Shown here: piece by piece, positions 24,360-33,659 of the stretch | Layout: each line of letters starts with the position of its first letter | Numbering within the stretch: position 1 is the stretch's first letter | Origin: AG2 sp036493735 | GTDB lineage: Bacteria > Gemmatimonadota > Gemmatimonadetes > Gemmatimonadales > Gemmatimonadaceae | Length of the DNA: 64,000 nt | Assembly (NCBI GenBank): GCA_036493735.1 | Contig: DASXPH010000130.1 | Span: 17,391 to 81,390, forward strand | Reading direction: 5' to 3' | The notes under the pieces: model-generated | The model's input: the letters and a program-made list of their open reading frames with translations, nothing else | Told to the model about the DNA's origin: nothing | Database searches by the model: none | Position numbers and translations under genes: made by a program

Positions 24360-27300
24360 TCACGCCCCGCGAACGAGACGAACACGCTCGCTGCCAAGCA
24401 ATGCTCGCAACTCGTTCAGCGCCGACTGCGTCGCCGCGAGGCGGAGCGATCGCGACCGCAGACGCGCACGTCCTCCGTTCCCGTCGCTCCATTGTACCTC
24501 GAGCGACGGTGCGGTCGACTGAGACGTCGAATGGGCCTCGACCACGGCGCGAACATCCTGCATCACATCCACGGCCAGCCCGGAACCAACCGTCAGATCG
24601 ATCGCAATCGCCACCTGGCCACTGAGCCGAAGCTCGGCGAAGGGGCTGACCGATTCGACGATGAACGTCGGGTTCTCGGCATCCTGATCCCGCCGCGAGT
24701 ACCCGCCCTTCAACAGCACCGGTACATCCGTTCGGATGCGATCGGACAGCAGTCCCCACGCTTCCGGGAAGACCAGTACTTCGGAAGATCCCGAAAAATC
24801 CTCAACTGTCAACCGCGCAAACTCGGCCCCCGAGCGCTTGCTGATCTGGCGCTTGATGGCCGTAACCACCACCCCCAGGGCAATCTGCTGGTCATGCCAG
24901 CGCCCGAGCTCCGAGACCTTGTGCGTCGCGAACAGCTCGCACTCGAGCCGGAACGGCTCGAGGGGGTGACCCGAAATATAGAAGCCAAGAATCTCTTTCT
25001 CCTTGGTCAGTCGCTCGGAATCCGATAGCGGGGCGATATTCGGCAGCACGCGGGAGGCGAGTGCATTGCTCGAGCCACTTTCGAGATCCCCGCCCCCGAA
25101 AAGGGAAACCTGACCCGCGGCCCGCTCCTGCTGCTTGAGCGAGGCCTCCTGTAACGCGCTGTCGAGTACCGCCCAGTACTGCGCCCGGTGACCCCCAAGG
25201 CTGTCGAGGGCGCCCGAAGCAATGAGGGCTTCGAGCACTCGCTTGTTGCACAAACGTAAATCGACTCGCTCACAGAGGTCGAAGATGCTCGTGAACGGGC
25301 CCTTTTCACGGTGAGCCGCGAGAATCGAGTCGATCGCCGAGCGGCCGACGTTGCGTACGGCCCCCAACCCGAAGCGAATGCGCTTTTCGCCGACGACGGT
25401 GAACTTGTAGCCCGACTCGTTGACGTCGGGCGGCAGCACGTCGATGTCGAGCTCGCGCGCCTCGTTGATGAATTTCACAACACTGTCGGTATCACCGATC
25501 GACGACGACAGCAGCGCCGCCATGAACTCGGCGGGATGGTGTACCTTGAGCCATGCCGTCTGATACGACAGAACCGAGTACGCCACGGAATGCGACTTGT
25601 TGAATCCATAGCGACCGAAAGTCTCGATCTGTCCAGCCAGCTCCTCGATGACGTTGCGGCTGTAGCCCCTCGCGACCGATTTCTCGACGAACTTGCCGAG
25701 CTCCTCGCGAATCAGCTCCGCGTCTTTCTTGCCCACTGCTTTGCGCAGGACATCCGCTTCTGCCAGTGAGATACCGGCCAGGATCTGCGCGATACGCATG
25801 ACCTGTTCCTGGTAGGTGATGACGCCGTAGGTCGGCGACAGCACCTCCTCCAGCTCGGGCAGCGCATAGACGACGGGTTCCTCGCCGCGCTTGCGCCGTT
25901 GGTAGACGCGATGCATGCCGGCGTCGAGCGGCCCAGGTCGCATGAGCGCATTCGATGCTACAAGATCGTCGAAGCGATCGCAGCGCATACCGCGCAATAG
26001 GTCAGTCGCCAGCGGAGACTCAAACTGAAACACGCCGGTAGTGCGTCCGGCGCGAAGCATCTGGTAGACCGACGGATCCTCGAGTGGAATGGCGTCGATG
26101 TCGACCGCGGTACCGCTGCGCTGTTCGATCGCCTTCACGGCATCATGGATGACCGTGAGCGTCGTTAGGCCGAGGAAGTCCATCTTGAGCATCCCGGCCT
26201 TCTCGAGGCAGTTCATATCGTACTGGCTCACGACGACGCTCTCGTCGTCGCCATTGCCGTCGCCGTTTCGCGATGCGCCCGAGCCCTTGGACGCCTGCGT
26301 GCAGATCGGCACGTACTCGTCCACCGGTCCCGGCGCGATGACGACGCCGGCGGCGTGCACGCCCGTATGACGCGACAACCCTTCGAGAGCGATCGCGTAA
26401 TCGAGCAGCTGCCGATACCGATCGTCTGTCTCGTAAAGCTTCTTGACCTCGGGTATCTGCCCGACCGCCTCGTTGACGCTCAGCGAGAAGTTCGGCTGGT
26501 TGGGAATCAGCTTCGCGAGCTGGTCAGTCTCAACCGGCGTGAAGCCGAGTACGCGGCCGACGTCCTTGATGGCGGCGCGCGACTTCATCGTCCCGAAGGT
26601 AACGATCTGACAGACCGACTCTCGCCCGTACTTCTGCCGCACGTAGTCGATGACCTCACCGCGTCGCTCGAAGCAGAAGTCGACGTCGACGTCGGGCATC
26701 GATACGCGCTCCGGATTCAGGAAGCGCTCGAAGAGCAGGTCGAACTTCAGCGGACAGATATTGGTGATGCCGAGTGCGTACGCGACCAGTGAGCCAGCGG
26801 CAGAACCCCGTCCCGGTCCGACGGGAATTCCACGCTCCCGCGCTGCCTTGATGAAATCGTAGACGATGAGGAAGTAGCCGGCGTAGCCCGTCTTGGTGAT
26901 GACGCCGAGCTCGTACTCGAGTCGCTCGCGCACGTTCTCGGGCAGGGGATGGCCGTAGCGCACCTTTGCGCCCTCGTGCGCCCGCTGCTCGAGCAACTCG
27001 TTCTCGCTCCCCATGTCGGCAGGCAATGGGAAGGCGGGAAGATGATACTTCTTCTGAAATTCAAAGCCGACTTCATCGGCGATTTTCAGCGTATTCTCAA
27101 CGACGTCCGGGCGGTCCGGGAAATGTGCCCGGATCTCCTCATGGTTCTTGAAGTACAGTCCCTCGTCATATCGCATCCGGTCCTGGTCGCTGCGATCTTT
27201 GCCCAGACCGATGCAGAGCAGCACGTCGTGGCTGTCGTGGTCCTTCTGCCTGAGGAAGTGTGCGTCGTTGGTGGCGATGACGGGGAGATCCAGCTCCTTT

Positions 27301-27884
27301 GCCAGCGCGAAAACGCGGGCGTTGAGGTCGCGCTGTCCCTCCGAATCGTGCGCCTGGACCTCGAGGTAGTAACGGTCCTTGAAGACATTTGCGTACCAGG
27401 ACGCGACCTCTCGAGCAGCGTCCTGATCGTTCCGCAGCAGATGCGTCGCGACCTCGCCGGCCATACAGGCTGACGAGACGATGATTCCTTCCTGGTATCT
27501 AGCGAGGAGCTCGCGGTCGACGCGCGGCTTGGTGTAGAACCCTTCGGTATACGCCAGCGACGCGAGCTTGACGAGGTTGCGGTAGCCCGTCAGGTCCTTC
27601 GCGATCAACACGAGGTGGTAGTATGGCTTCTGAGTGGCGCCATTAACGCGCGATCGTGTGCGTCGGTCACCGGGCGCGACGTACGCCTCCATCCCGATGA
27701 TCGGTTTGAGCTTTTCCTTCCGCGCGTGCTCTTGAAACTCCCAAGCGGCGTGCAGATTACCATGATCGGTAATCGCGAGGGCGGGCTGCTCGAACTCCTT
27801 AGCCCGTCGGATCAAGTCATCGATCCGGTTCGCGCCGTCGAGGAGGGAGTATTCGGAATGGCAGTGGAGGTGTACGAAGGACAT
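24360..27884 (-). CDS. dnaE: DNA polymerase III alpha subunit
   Basis: I start it at ATG 27884, where the conserved N-terminus MSFVHLHCHSEYSLLDGA begins; frame upstream of this is not conserved-looking. About 1174 residues with PHP domain (1-280), palm with the catalytic Asp block PDVDVDFCFERR (the family PDIDIDF), thumb and fingers, helix-hairpin-helix (around YGFNKSHSVAYSVLSYQTAWLK) and a C-terminal OB fold (VVTAIKRQISKRSG...ARLTVEDFSGSSEVLVFP). It is the replicative polymerase subunit of the DnaE type, without an exonuclease insert (not PolC). An octamer at 26163 reads Gly-Leu-Thr. It is transcribed first in the dnaE-accA-ricT-metG run. Confidence 0.97.
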   Translation of the reverse strand: MSFVHLHCHSEYSLLDGANRIDDLIRRAKEFEQPALAITDHGNLHAAWEFQEHARKEKLKPIIGMEAYVAPGDRRTRSRVNGATQKPYYHLVLIAKDLTGYRNLVKLASLAYTEGFYTKPRVDRELLARYQEGIIVSSACMAGEVATHLLRNDQDAAREVASWYANVFKDRYYLEVQAHDSEGQRDLNARVFALAKELDLPVIATNDAHFLRQKDHDSHDVLLCIGLGKDRSDQDRMRYDEGLYFKNHEEIRAHFPDRPDVVENTLKIADEVGFEFQKKYHLPAFPLPADMGSENELLEQRAHEGAKVRYGHPLPENVRERLEYELGVITKTGYAGYFLIVYDFIKAARERGIPVGPGRGSAAGSLVAYALGITNICPLKFDLLFERFLNPERVSMPDVDVDFCFERRGEVIDYVRQKYGRESVCQIVTFGTMKSRAAIKDVGRVLGFTPVETDQLAKLIPNQPNFSLSVNEAVGQIPEVKKLYETDDRYRQLLDYAIALEGLSRHTGVHAAGVVIAPGPVDEYVPICTQASKGSGASRNGDGNGDDESVVVSQYDMNCLEKAGMLKMDFLGLTTLTVIHDAVKAIEQRSGTAVDIDAIPLEDPSVYQMLRAGRTTGVFQFESPLATDLLRGMRCDRFDDLVASNALMRPGPLDAGMHRVYQRRKRGEEPVVYALPELEEVLSPTYGVITYQEQVMRIAQILAGISLAEADVLRKAVGKKDAELIREELGKFVEKSVARGYSRNVIEELAGQIETFGRYGFNKSHSVAYSVLSYQTAWLKVHHPAEFMAALLSSSIGDTDSVVKFINEARELDIDVLPPDVNESGYKFTVVGEKRIRFGLGAVRNVGRSAIDSILAAHREKGPFTSIFDLCERVDLRLCNKRVLEALIASGALDSLGGHRAQYWAVLDSALQEASLKQQERAAGQVSLFGGGDLESGSSNALASRVLPNIAPLSDSERLTKEKEILGFYISGHPLEPFRLECELFATHKVSELGRWHDQQIALGVVVTAIKRQISKRSGAEFARLTVEDFSGSSEVLVFPEAWGLLSDRIRTDVPVLLKGGYSRRDQDAENPTFIVESVSPFAELRLSGQVAIAIDLTVGSGLAVDVMQDVRAVVEAHSTSQSTAPSLEVQWSDGNGGRARLRSRSLRLAATQSALNELRALLGSERVRLVRGA

Positions 27885-27956
27885 CGCGAAGAAGATAGCG
27901 ACGACCGAGCGGCGAGGCAAAGAAAACGAGTCGCCAGCTTCGTCGTCTAAGGATAT

Positions 27957-29072
27957 ATGCAACAAAGCCTTATAAGTGCTGGCCGTATTGCGACCCGCGT
28001 ACTCGGCGGGATTCTTCTCTGCGGGCTGCTCTACCTCCTGCTCGCGCCGACGGGTCGCTATCTGGTACGGGCGGCTTGGGAGGAGGGGAAGATCCTCGCC
28101 CGTCGCCGTGCGATCGTAGACATCGTGGGCGATTCGATGACCCCACCTGCGATCAGGGAGAAGCTACGGGTAGTGCTCTCCGCACGAGCATTCGCCAGCG
28201 ATTCCATTGGTCTACGGGCACGACAAAGCTTTACCACCTTCAGTCGCCTCGAGCATGACACGTTGGTGCTCGTTCTTTCCGCTGCCTACCGCGACCGTCT
28301 CGAGGCGTACACCTGGTGGTTCCCGATCGTTGGGCGCGTTCCGTACAAGGGCTTCTTCGACTTCGGCGCCGCAAAGGCGGGAGGGCGATCGCTCGACCGA
28401 CAAGGGTTCGATGTCTACCTGCGCCCCTCGCCCGCATTCAGTACCCTCGGCTGGTTCAATGACCCCCTTGTTTCGAGCTCGCTAAACGCCGACTCGCTCG
28501 ATCTGGCGAACACTGTAATTCACGAGCTGACCCACAACACATTCTATGCGCCGGGCCAGGCGGTGTTCAACGAATCATTCGCGAACTTCGTCGGCGCTCG
28601 CGGATCGGCGTGGTTCTTCCGCTCGCGGGGCCAGAGCGCGGCCGCCGACGAAGCGGACGCGCGCTGGGGCGACGACAAGGTGATGGCGCGCTTCTGGGAA
28701 CGGCTGTACCACACCATCGATTCCGCCTACAAGGCCCATCCCGGCGCCGACTCCGCACACATTCGCGAGCGGATCGCGGCGCGTGACACGGTCTATCACG
28801 TAGCCCGGGTCGAGCTGGTCGAGGTCCTTGGACCTCAGCTGCACACGATCGGTCCCCGCGTTTTGGAGCGAATGCGCCTCGACAACGCAGCGCTCATGGC
28901 CCGACGGATCTATCTCACCGACCTCGATCTGTTCGATGCAGTGTGGATGCGAGAGAACACCGATCTGAAAAAGACAATCGCGCGCGTGATCGAATTGGCG
29001 AAGTCGAAACCGAAAGATCCGTTCGGGGCCTTGCGCGAGTGGGTAGCGAAGACGCCGGCGCCGGCGTCGTAA
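27957..29072 (+). CDS. Putative membrane-anchored zinc aminopeptidase (HELTH family)
   Basis: 371 residues. The N-terminal hydrophobic helix (about residues 10-32; ATRVLGGILLCGLLYLLLA) is a signal anchor. The rest resembles the bacterial putative aminopeptidase family (Pfam Aminopep, COG4324). Motifs: FPIVGRVPYKGFFD, then the zinc site VIHELTHNTFY (HExxH), then VFNESFANFVG with a Glu as likely third ligand. It is probably a periplasmic metallopeptidase; family activity is poorly characterised. It is divergent from dnaE with a gap of about 70 bp and converges on the AAA gene. Confidence 0.8.
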   Translation: MQQSLISAGRIATRVLGGILLCGLLYLLLAPTGRYLVRAAWEEGKILARRRAIVDIVGDSMTPPAIREKLRVVLSARAFASDSIGLRARQSFTTFSRLEHDTLVLVLSAAYRDRLEAYTWWFPIVGRVPYKGFFDFGAAKAGGRSLDRQGFDVYLRPSPAFSTLGWFNDPLVSSSLNADSLDLANTVIHELTHNTFYAPGQAVFNESFANFVGARGSAWFFRSRGQSAAADEADARWGDDKVMARFWERLYHTIDSAYKAHPGADSAHIRERIAARDTVYHVARVELVEVLGPQLHTIGPRVLERMRLDNAALMARRIYLTDLDLFDAVWMRENTDLKKTIARVIELAKSKPKDPFGALREWVAKTPAPAS

Positions 29073-29111
29073 TGGAATCTTGCCAGCGCCGACGCTACAA
29101 CCACACTTCCG

Positions 29112-30785
29112 CTAGGCTTCCTCCAATGCGTCGGCCAGGCTGCCCGGCACGGCCATGAAGGTGTGGCTAAAGCCCTCCGCCGATTCGATTGTCTCCAAGT
29201 CCCCCGACGCCGAGAGCATGTCGAAGTAGGACGGCCTCGTCGGATGCCGCACCCGCGCGCGGGCTTCGGCCGCGGCGTACTGCTCCTTGTTCCTTCGGAC
29301 AGTGTCGATGGCCGCGAGAAAATACGCGGTCGGCGGTTGCGGCAACGCGTTGCGCGAACGAGCGAAGGCAAAGAGCAGCTTGCCATCGTCGATGACACGC
29401 TTGAGGTCCGCGCCCGACAGCCCCTCGCTGGCTTCCGCGAGCGCATCCACATCGACTGAACCGAGCGATGCGGGCAGCTCGGCGCAGTGGTCGGCGAGGA
29501 TGGCCGATCGCGCGTCCGTTGTCGGCAGACGCGTCTCCAGCCATAGCTCGATCCGGCCCGAGCGCACCAATGCCGGCGGCAGGCTGCCGACGTCCATCGC
29601 GGTCATCATCAGGCAGATTCGTCCCGCGCTCTCACTCTCCAGCCCATCGAGCATCGTGAGCAGATACCGATAGAACCCGGTCTCGTGGCCGCCCTCGAAG
29701 ACGACGTCGGTGTCGTCGATGAAAATGATCGCGGGTGCGTTCTGCTTCGCCGCCTCGAAGACACGATGGATCGTATGATGAAACATCGCGGTCCCGCTGA
29801 CGACAGTGCCGTCGATGAGAAAGAATTTGCTCTTGAGGCGGCGCGCGAGGGCGCGACCGATCGTCGTCTTTCCGGTTCCGGGTGGGCCCGCGAGAAGCAC
29901 GCCGCGCTTTGGCTTGAGATCGAGCTCCTCGGCCAGCTCGGTGTTCTCGAGGGGAAGCACCACGTTCGCCTCGAGTGCTTCGAGGACGTCGTCGAGTCCC
30001 TTCAGATCGCGCAATTCGACCTCCTGGACCTCCGCGAGATCGACGTTGCTCACCATGTGATGCTCGCGCAGATGCGCGATGAACGTGTCCGTGTCGAGCA
30101 TCTGCTCATCGCGAAGCGCGGCGCAGCTATCCCGGAGCTGGCGAGCGTTCAACTTCGGGGCGAATCGATGGATCTTCTTCAGGTCGAGCGCGCCTGCCCT
30201 GTCCCTTCCCAGGTGCGCCGCGCACAGGCCCGCGTAATCCTCGATCGAGAAGGAAGGAATCGCGACCGCATCGATTCGACCGTGCAGCGCGGGTTCCGGC
30301 ACCGAATCCCCGGCGAAGATCAGCCTTTTGTCTTCATCCTTCGTCATCTGCAGCAATGGCTCGAGCGCGGTGATGAGGAAGTTCTGACGAGGATACATGT
30401 GTGAGCAGCAGCTCACCATGCCGATGTAGTGGAAGTCGTCGACGATCACGACATTGTGGTCGCGGAGGACGGCCGCGAGCACGAGGTACACCGTTTCGTC
30501 GAGCGCGAGCGGATGCTGTTTTGCCGACGCCTCGATGAAGTCGCGGGAGGTCACGAGTGCGCCCCCCAGACGGTCGTGGAGCACGCGAACGACGGTACTC
30601 TTGCCGACTCCGGGCCGACCGATCAATTCGGCCACGTTTTCCTTCGCTATGATCCGCTCGAGCACATCGACAGCCTGCCGCTGCGAGGGCAGCAGCGCCT
30701 CATAGCTGATTCTGGTTGCGGGCATTTGGGGTGCGGTGGCGACGATCCTACTCTTGGAAATCCGCCCGCCGAGCGCAAGAGGCAT
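29112..30785 (-). CDS. Protein with two AAA/P-loop ATPase domains
   Basis: 557 residues from ATG 30785, which has GAGG 6 nt upstream; ATG 30725 is an alternative that removes 20 residues. Domain 1 (about 30-250): Walker A GRPGVGKST, Walker B VVIVDDFHY. Domain 2 (about 275-480): Walker A AGPPGTGKTT, Walker B IIFIDDTD, an arginine-finger-type block ALVRSGRIELWLETRLP, and a small helical lid (ALAEASEGLSGADLKRVIDD). The second domain is a classical FtsH/Cdc48-like AAA domain; the first looks like an AAA_22/ORC-type ATPase domain. There is no protease domain and no membrane helix. It could be a remodelling ATPase. The gene follows the UvrD-type helicase with a 24-bp gap. Confidence 0.75.
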   Translation of the reverse strand: MPLALGGRISKSRIVATAPQMPATRISYEALLPSQRQAVDVLERIIAKENVAELIGRPGVGKSTVVRVLHDRLGGALVTSRDFIEASAKQHPLALDETVYLVLAAVLRDHNVVIVDDFHYIGMVSCCSHMYPRQNFLITALEPLLQMTKDEDKRLIFAGDSVPEPALHGRIDAVAIPSFSIEDYAGLCAAHLGRDRAGALDLKKIHRFAPKLNARQLRDSCAALRDEQMLDTDTFIAHLREHHMVSNVDLAEVQEVELRDLKGLDDVLEALEANVVLPLENTELAEELDLKPKRGVLLAGPPGTGKTTIGRALARRLKSKFFLIDGTVVSGTAMFHHTIHRVFEAAKQNAPAIIFIDDTDVVFEGGHETGFYRYLLTMLDGLESESAGRICLMMTAMDVGSLPPALVRSGRIELWLETRLPTTDARSAILADHCAELPASLGSVDVDALAEASEGLSGADLKRVIDDGKLLFAFARSRNALPQPPTAYFLAAIDTVRRNKEQYAAAEARARVRHPTRPSYFDMLSASGDLETIESAEGFSHTFMAVPGSLADALEEA

Positions 30786-30809
30786 CGCGCCTCGAACGTC
30801 ACATGACCG

Positions 30810-32915
30810 TCACTTCGTGAACCGCGACTTCAATATTGCCCGAAGATCGATCGGTGGGTGCTCGGGCGCGGGCGCTTCCGGCGCGGGCGTGGCGTCCTCG
30901 CCGAGCACATACTTCTGCATCTTTGCGCGCACACCGCGATCGAGGAAGCGCGAGAGCTGATCCATCGAGTAGTCCGCGCCGCGGCGTGTGTTGTAGACGT
31001 TGAGTGGATACGAAACAATGAGGTAGTTCCGCGCCCGGGTCATGGCGACGTACATCAGCCGCCGCTCCTCCTCGAGCTGATCATCGTCGGCCGTAGCACG
31101 CGCGAGCGGGAAGTATCCGTCAACGGCCCAGATAAGAAAGACGGCGTCCCATTCCTTGCCCTTGGCGCTGTGCGCGGTGCTCAGGACGAGCGCGTCGTCC
31201 TCGGCGTCGCCCCCCAACGCCAGATCCTGCGTGCTCTGCGGCGGCTCGAGCGCGATCGCCGAGAGAAACGCCGCGCGGTTCGGATAGCCGCCGGCGATCA
31301 CGCGCAGCTGCTCGAGGTCGGCGAGCCGGGCTTCCGGCCGATCATAGCGCTCGCGAAGGATGTCGTCGTAGAGCCCTCGAATCGCTTCAATCTCGGCGCC
31401 GACGCCAGTACCGAGTGACTCCTGCTCGCCACGCGCGGCGCGCGCGCGGAGGGCGCGGAGTAAGGCGACAAGACGTTCATGCGCTTCGCGCGCGCGCTGC
31501 GGAGGCGTCCACTCGTCGAAGGCCTCCGCTTCCCAGCCGCGCTCCGTCATCGAGGCGATCGCCGCGCGCGCGGTGACGTCGCCGATGCCGGGCATGAGCA
31601 TGAGAATGCGATACCAGCTCACGTCGTCGCGCGGATTCTCGATGACGCGCAGGAACGCGAGTACGTCCTTCACGTGCGCAGCCTCGAGGAACTTCAGACC
31701 GCCCCACTTCTCGAACGGGACGCGCCGATTGGAGAGCTCGATCTCGAGGTCTGCCGACATGTACGCGGCTCTGAAAAGCACCGCGATCTCGCGCAACGGC
31801 GTGCCTTCCTCGTGCAGCTCGAGCACGCGGTCCACGATGAATTTGGTCTGTTGCTGCTCATCGCGCGCGGCAACGATCCACGGCACCTCGCCAGCACCAC
31901 GATTCGTCCAGAGATTCTTGGTGAAGCGTTCTTCGGCACGGCTGATCAGGGTGTTCGTAACGTCGAGGATCTGCTGCGTGGACCGATAATTCTGTTCGAG
32001 CGTGACGAGATGTGTGCCGGGAAACTGCTTGGGGAAGTCCAGAATGTTGCGGACGTTCGCGCCACGAAAAGAATAGATGCTCTGCGCGTCGTCACCGACG
32101 ACCGTGATGTTCTGGTGAGTGCGGCACATCCCGCGCAGGATGCGCGCCTGCGTCAGATTGCTGTCCTGATATTCATCGACGAGAATGTGGTCGTAGAGGG
32201 CGGCAATCCGATCGGCGAGCGGCGCGGAATGCTCGAGCATCAACTGCCAGAACAGCAGCAGATCGTCATAGTCCACGAGGTTGCGCTCGATCTTCCGGCT
32301 CGTGTACTCGGCGAAAATCCTGAGGACGTCATCGGTGTACTCGGCGAACTGCGGCATCTCGCCGCCAAGGATGTCCTCGATTGCAATCTCGGTGTTGACG
32401 TGACGCGAATAGATCCAGTGCAGCGTCTCCTTCTTCGGGAAACGTTTCTCCTGCTTCCCGTAGCCGAGGTTTGCGCGCGCGAGACCCATGAGATCCTCGG
32501 CGTCTCCCTCGTCCATGATCGAAAAGTCCTTTGGTAGTCCCGCGGACTGCCCGAAAGTTCGCAGCAATCGGTTGCCCGTGCTGTGAAATGTCCCACCGTG
32601 CACGTGACCACTGACCACGCCCACGAGCCGCTCGGACCGCGTGAGCATCTCCTGCGCCGCACGACGGGTGAAGGTGAGGAGGAGTATCCGCTCCGCTTTC
32701 ACTCCGCGCTGCAGCAGGTGCGCAACGCGATAGACGAGGGTGCGCGTCTTGCCCGTGCCAGCACCAGCGACGATGAGCAGCGGACCGTCGGCGTAGGTCG
32801 CGGCCGCCGCCTGCTCCGGATTGAGCTGCGCTGTGAGGTCCTCGAGCGAATGCTCTTCGCTCTCGGCCACGGCCTCGCGCTCGCGCGGACGGTAAATGCG
32901 CGGCCCGTCCACCAT
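30810..32915 (-). CDS. UvrD/PcrA-family ATP-dependent DNA helicase
   Basis: 701 residues from ATG 32915, placed 2 nt after the lipB stop. Superfamily 1A motifs in order: Q-motif LNPEQAAAA; Walker A AGAGTGKTRTL; Ia LLTFTRRAAQEM; II ILVDEYQDSN; III VVGDDAQSIYSFRGA; IV LEQNYRSTQ; V LSTAHSAKGKEWDAVFLIW; VI RRLMYVAMTRARNYL. These indicate 3'-5' helicase activity in repair or replication. It is about the length of UvrD/PcrA/Rep. The C-terminal tail (KMQKYVLGEDATPAPEAP) is short and Pro-rich and has no recognised protein-binding motif. Its close coupling to lipB is probably an accident of operon layout. Confidence 0.93.
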   Translation of the reverse strand: MVDGPRIYRPREREAVAESEEHSLEDLTAQLNPEQAAAATYADGPLLIVAGAGTGKTRTLVYRVAHLLQRGVKAERILLLTFTRRAAQEMLTRSERLVGVVSGHVHGGTFHSTGNRLLRTFGQSAGLPKDFSIMDEGDAEDLMGLARANLGYGKQEKRFPKKETLHWIYSRHVNTEIAIEDILGGEMPQFAEYTDDVLRIFAEYTSRKIERNLVDYDDLLLFWQLMLEHSAPLADRIAALYDHILVDEYQDSNLTQARILRGMCRTHQNITVVGDDAQSIYSFRGANVRNILDFPKQFPGTHLVTLEQNYRSTQQILDVTNTLISRAEERFTKNLWTNRGAGEVPWIVAARDEQQQTKFIVDRVLELHEEGTPLREIAVLFRAAYMSADLEIELSNRRVPFEKWGGLKFLEAAHVKDVLAFLRVIENPRDDVSWYRILMLMPGIGDVTARAAIASMTERGWEAEAFDEWTPPQRAREAHERLVALLRALRARAARGEQESLGTGVGAEIEAIRGLYDDILRERYDRPEARLADLEQLRVIAGGYPNRAAFLSAIALEPPQSTQDLALGGDAEDDALVLSTAHSAKGKEWDAVFLIWAVDGYFPLARATADDDQLEEERRLMYVAMTRARNYLIVSYPLNVYNTRRGADYSMDQLSRFLDRGVRAKMQKYVLGEDATPAPEAPAPEHPPIDLRAILKSRFTK

Positions 32916-32917
32916 GC

Positions 32918-33640
32918 TCAACGACCGGCGCGCTCGGCCGAGACCGCGGACTGTCCCTGGAGTTGGGCGATGAGCTCCTGCTGGGCGACGCGCCGCGGCG
33001 ATAGCCGGAACGTCTCGCCGGCCGCGACGAGAACCGCATCCGCCACGACGCCGACGCTCTGCTGACTGCGGGGCAGTTCGGCGTTCACGGACGTCATCGT
33101 CACCGACTGGATGCCGCAGGGAACGATGAGGTCGAAGTAGCGCAGATCGGTGGAAACGTTCAGGGCGAAGCCGTGCCAGGTGACCCAATCGCGGGCGTGA
33201 ACGCCGATCGACGCGATCTTACGATTCTCGATCCACACGCCGGTGTATGGCGGATTGCGATCGCACGTCAGCCCGAAGCCGGCGAGCGCGTCGATGAGTA
33301 ACTGCTCAACCTGCCGCAGATACCAGTGCAGGTCGCGGCGATGTTGCTTCAGATCGATGATCGGATATCCGACGAGCTGGCCGGGGCCATGGAATGTCAC
33401 GTCACCGCCCCGCTCCACCTCGAACAGCTCCACGCCACGCTGCCGCAGATACTCGGGCGTGGAGAGCATATGCGCGCTCTTCGACGAGCGGCCGAGGGTG
33501 ATGACCGGCGGGTGTTCGACGAGCAGCAATACGTCATCCTGCACGTCGCCAGCGATGCGCGCGCGCGCCACGTCGCGTTGGAGCGCGAGCGCATCCGCGT
33601 AGGGCATCACACCCAGGTCCACCACGAGGAGATTACTCAT
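32918..33640 (-). CDS. lipB: Octanoyl-[acyl-carrier-protein]:protein N-octanoyltransferase
   Basis: 240 residues. LipB transfers octanoate from ACP to lipoyl domains of E2 proteins and GcvH. Family landmarks: LLVEHPPVITLGRSS, then VERGGDVTFHGPGQLVGYPIIDL (RGG.. and HGPGQ), then KIASIGVHARDWVTWHGFALNV with the catalytic-region Lys, and LIVPCGI with the catalytic Cys. The last 40 residues run past the usual end and contain an Arg/Gln-rich tail. It lies 20 bp downstream of lpdA and just upstream of the helicase, and works with the lipA gene at 39.6-40.6 kb. Confidence 0.95.
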   Translation of the reverse strand: MSNLLVVDLGVMPYADALALQRDVARARIAGDVQDDVLLLVEHPPVITLGRSSKSAHMLSTPEYLRQRGVELFEVERGGDVTFHGPGQLVGYPIIDLKQHRRDLHWYLRQVEQLLIDALAGFGLTCDRNPPYTGVWIENRKIASIGVHARDWVTWHGFALNVSTDLRYFDLIVPCGIQSVTMTSVNAELPRSQQSVGVVADAVLVAAGETFRLSPRRVAQQELIAQLQGQSAVSAERAGR

Positions 33641-33659
33641 GCGCAGGACGCACTCACGG

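Noticed and set aside
24360..27884. PolC-type polymerase or an intein in dnaE
   Set aside because: The PHP, palm and OB blocks follow one another at normal spacing with no exonuclease or intein insertion.
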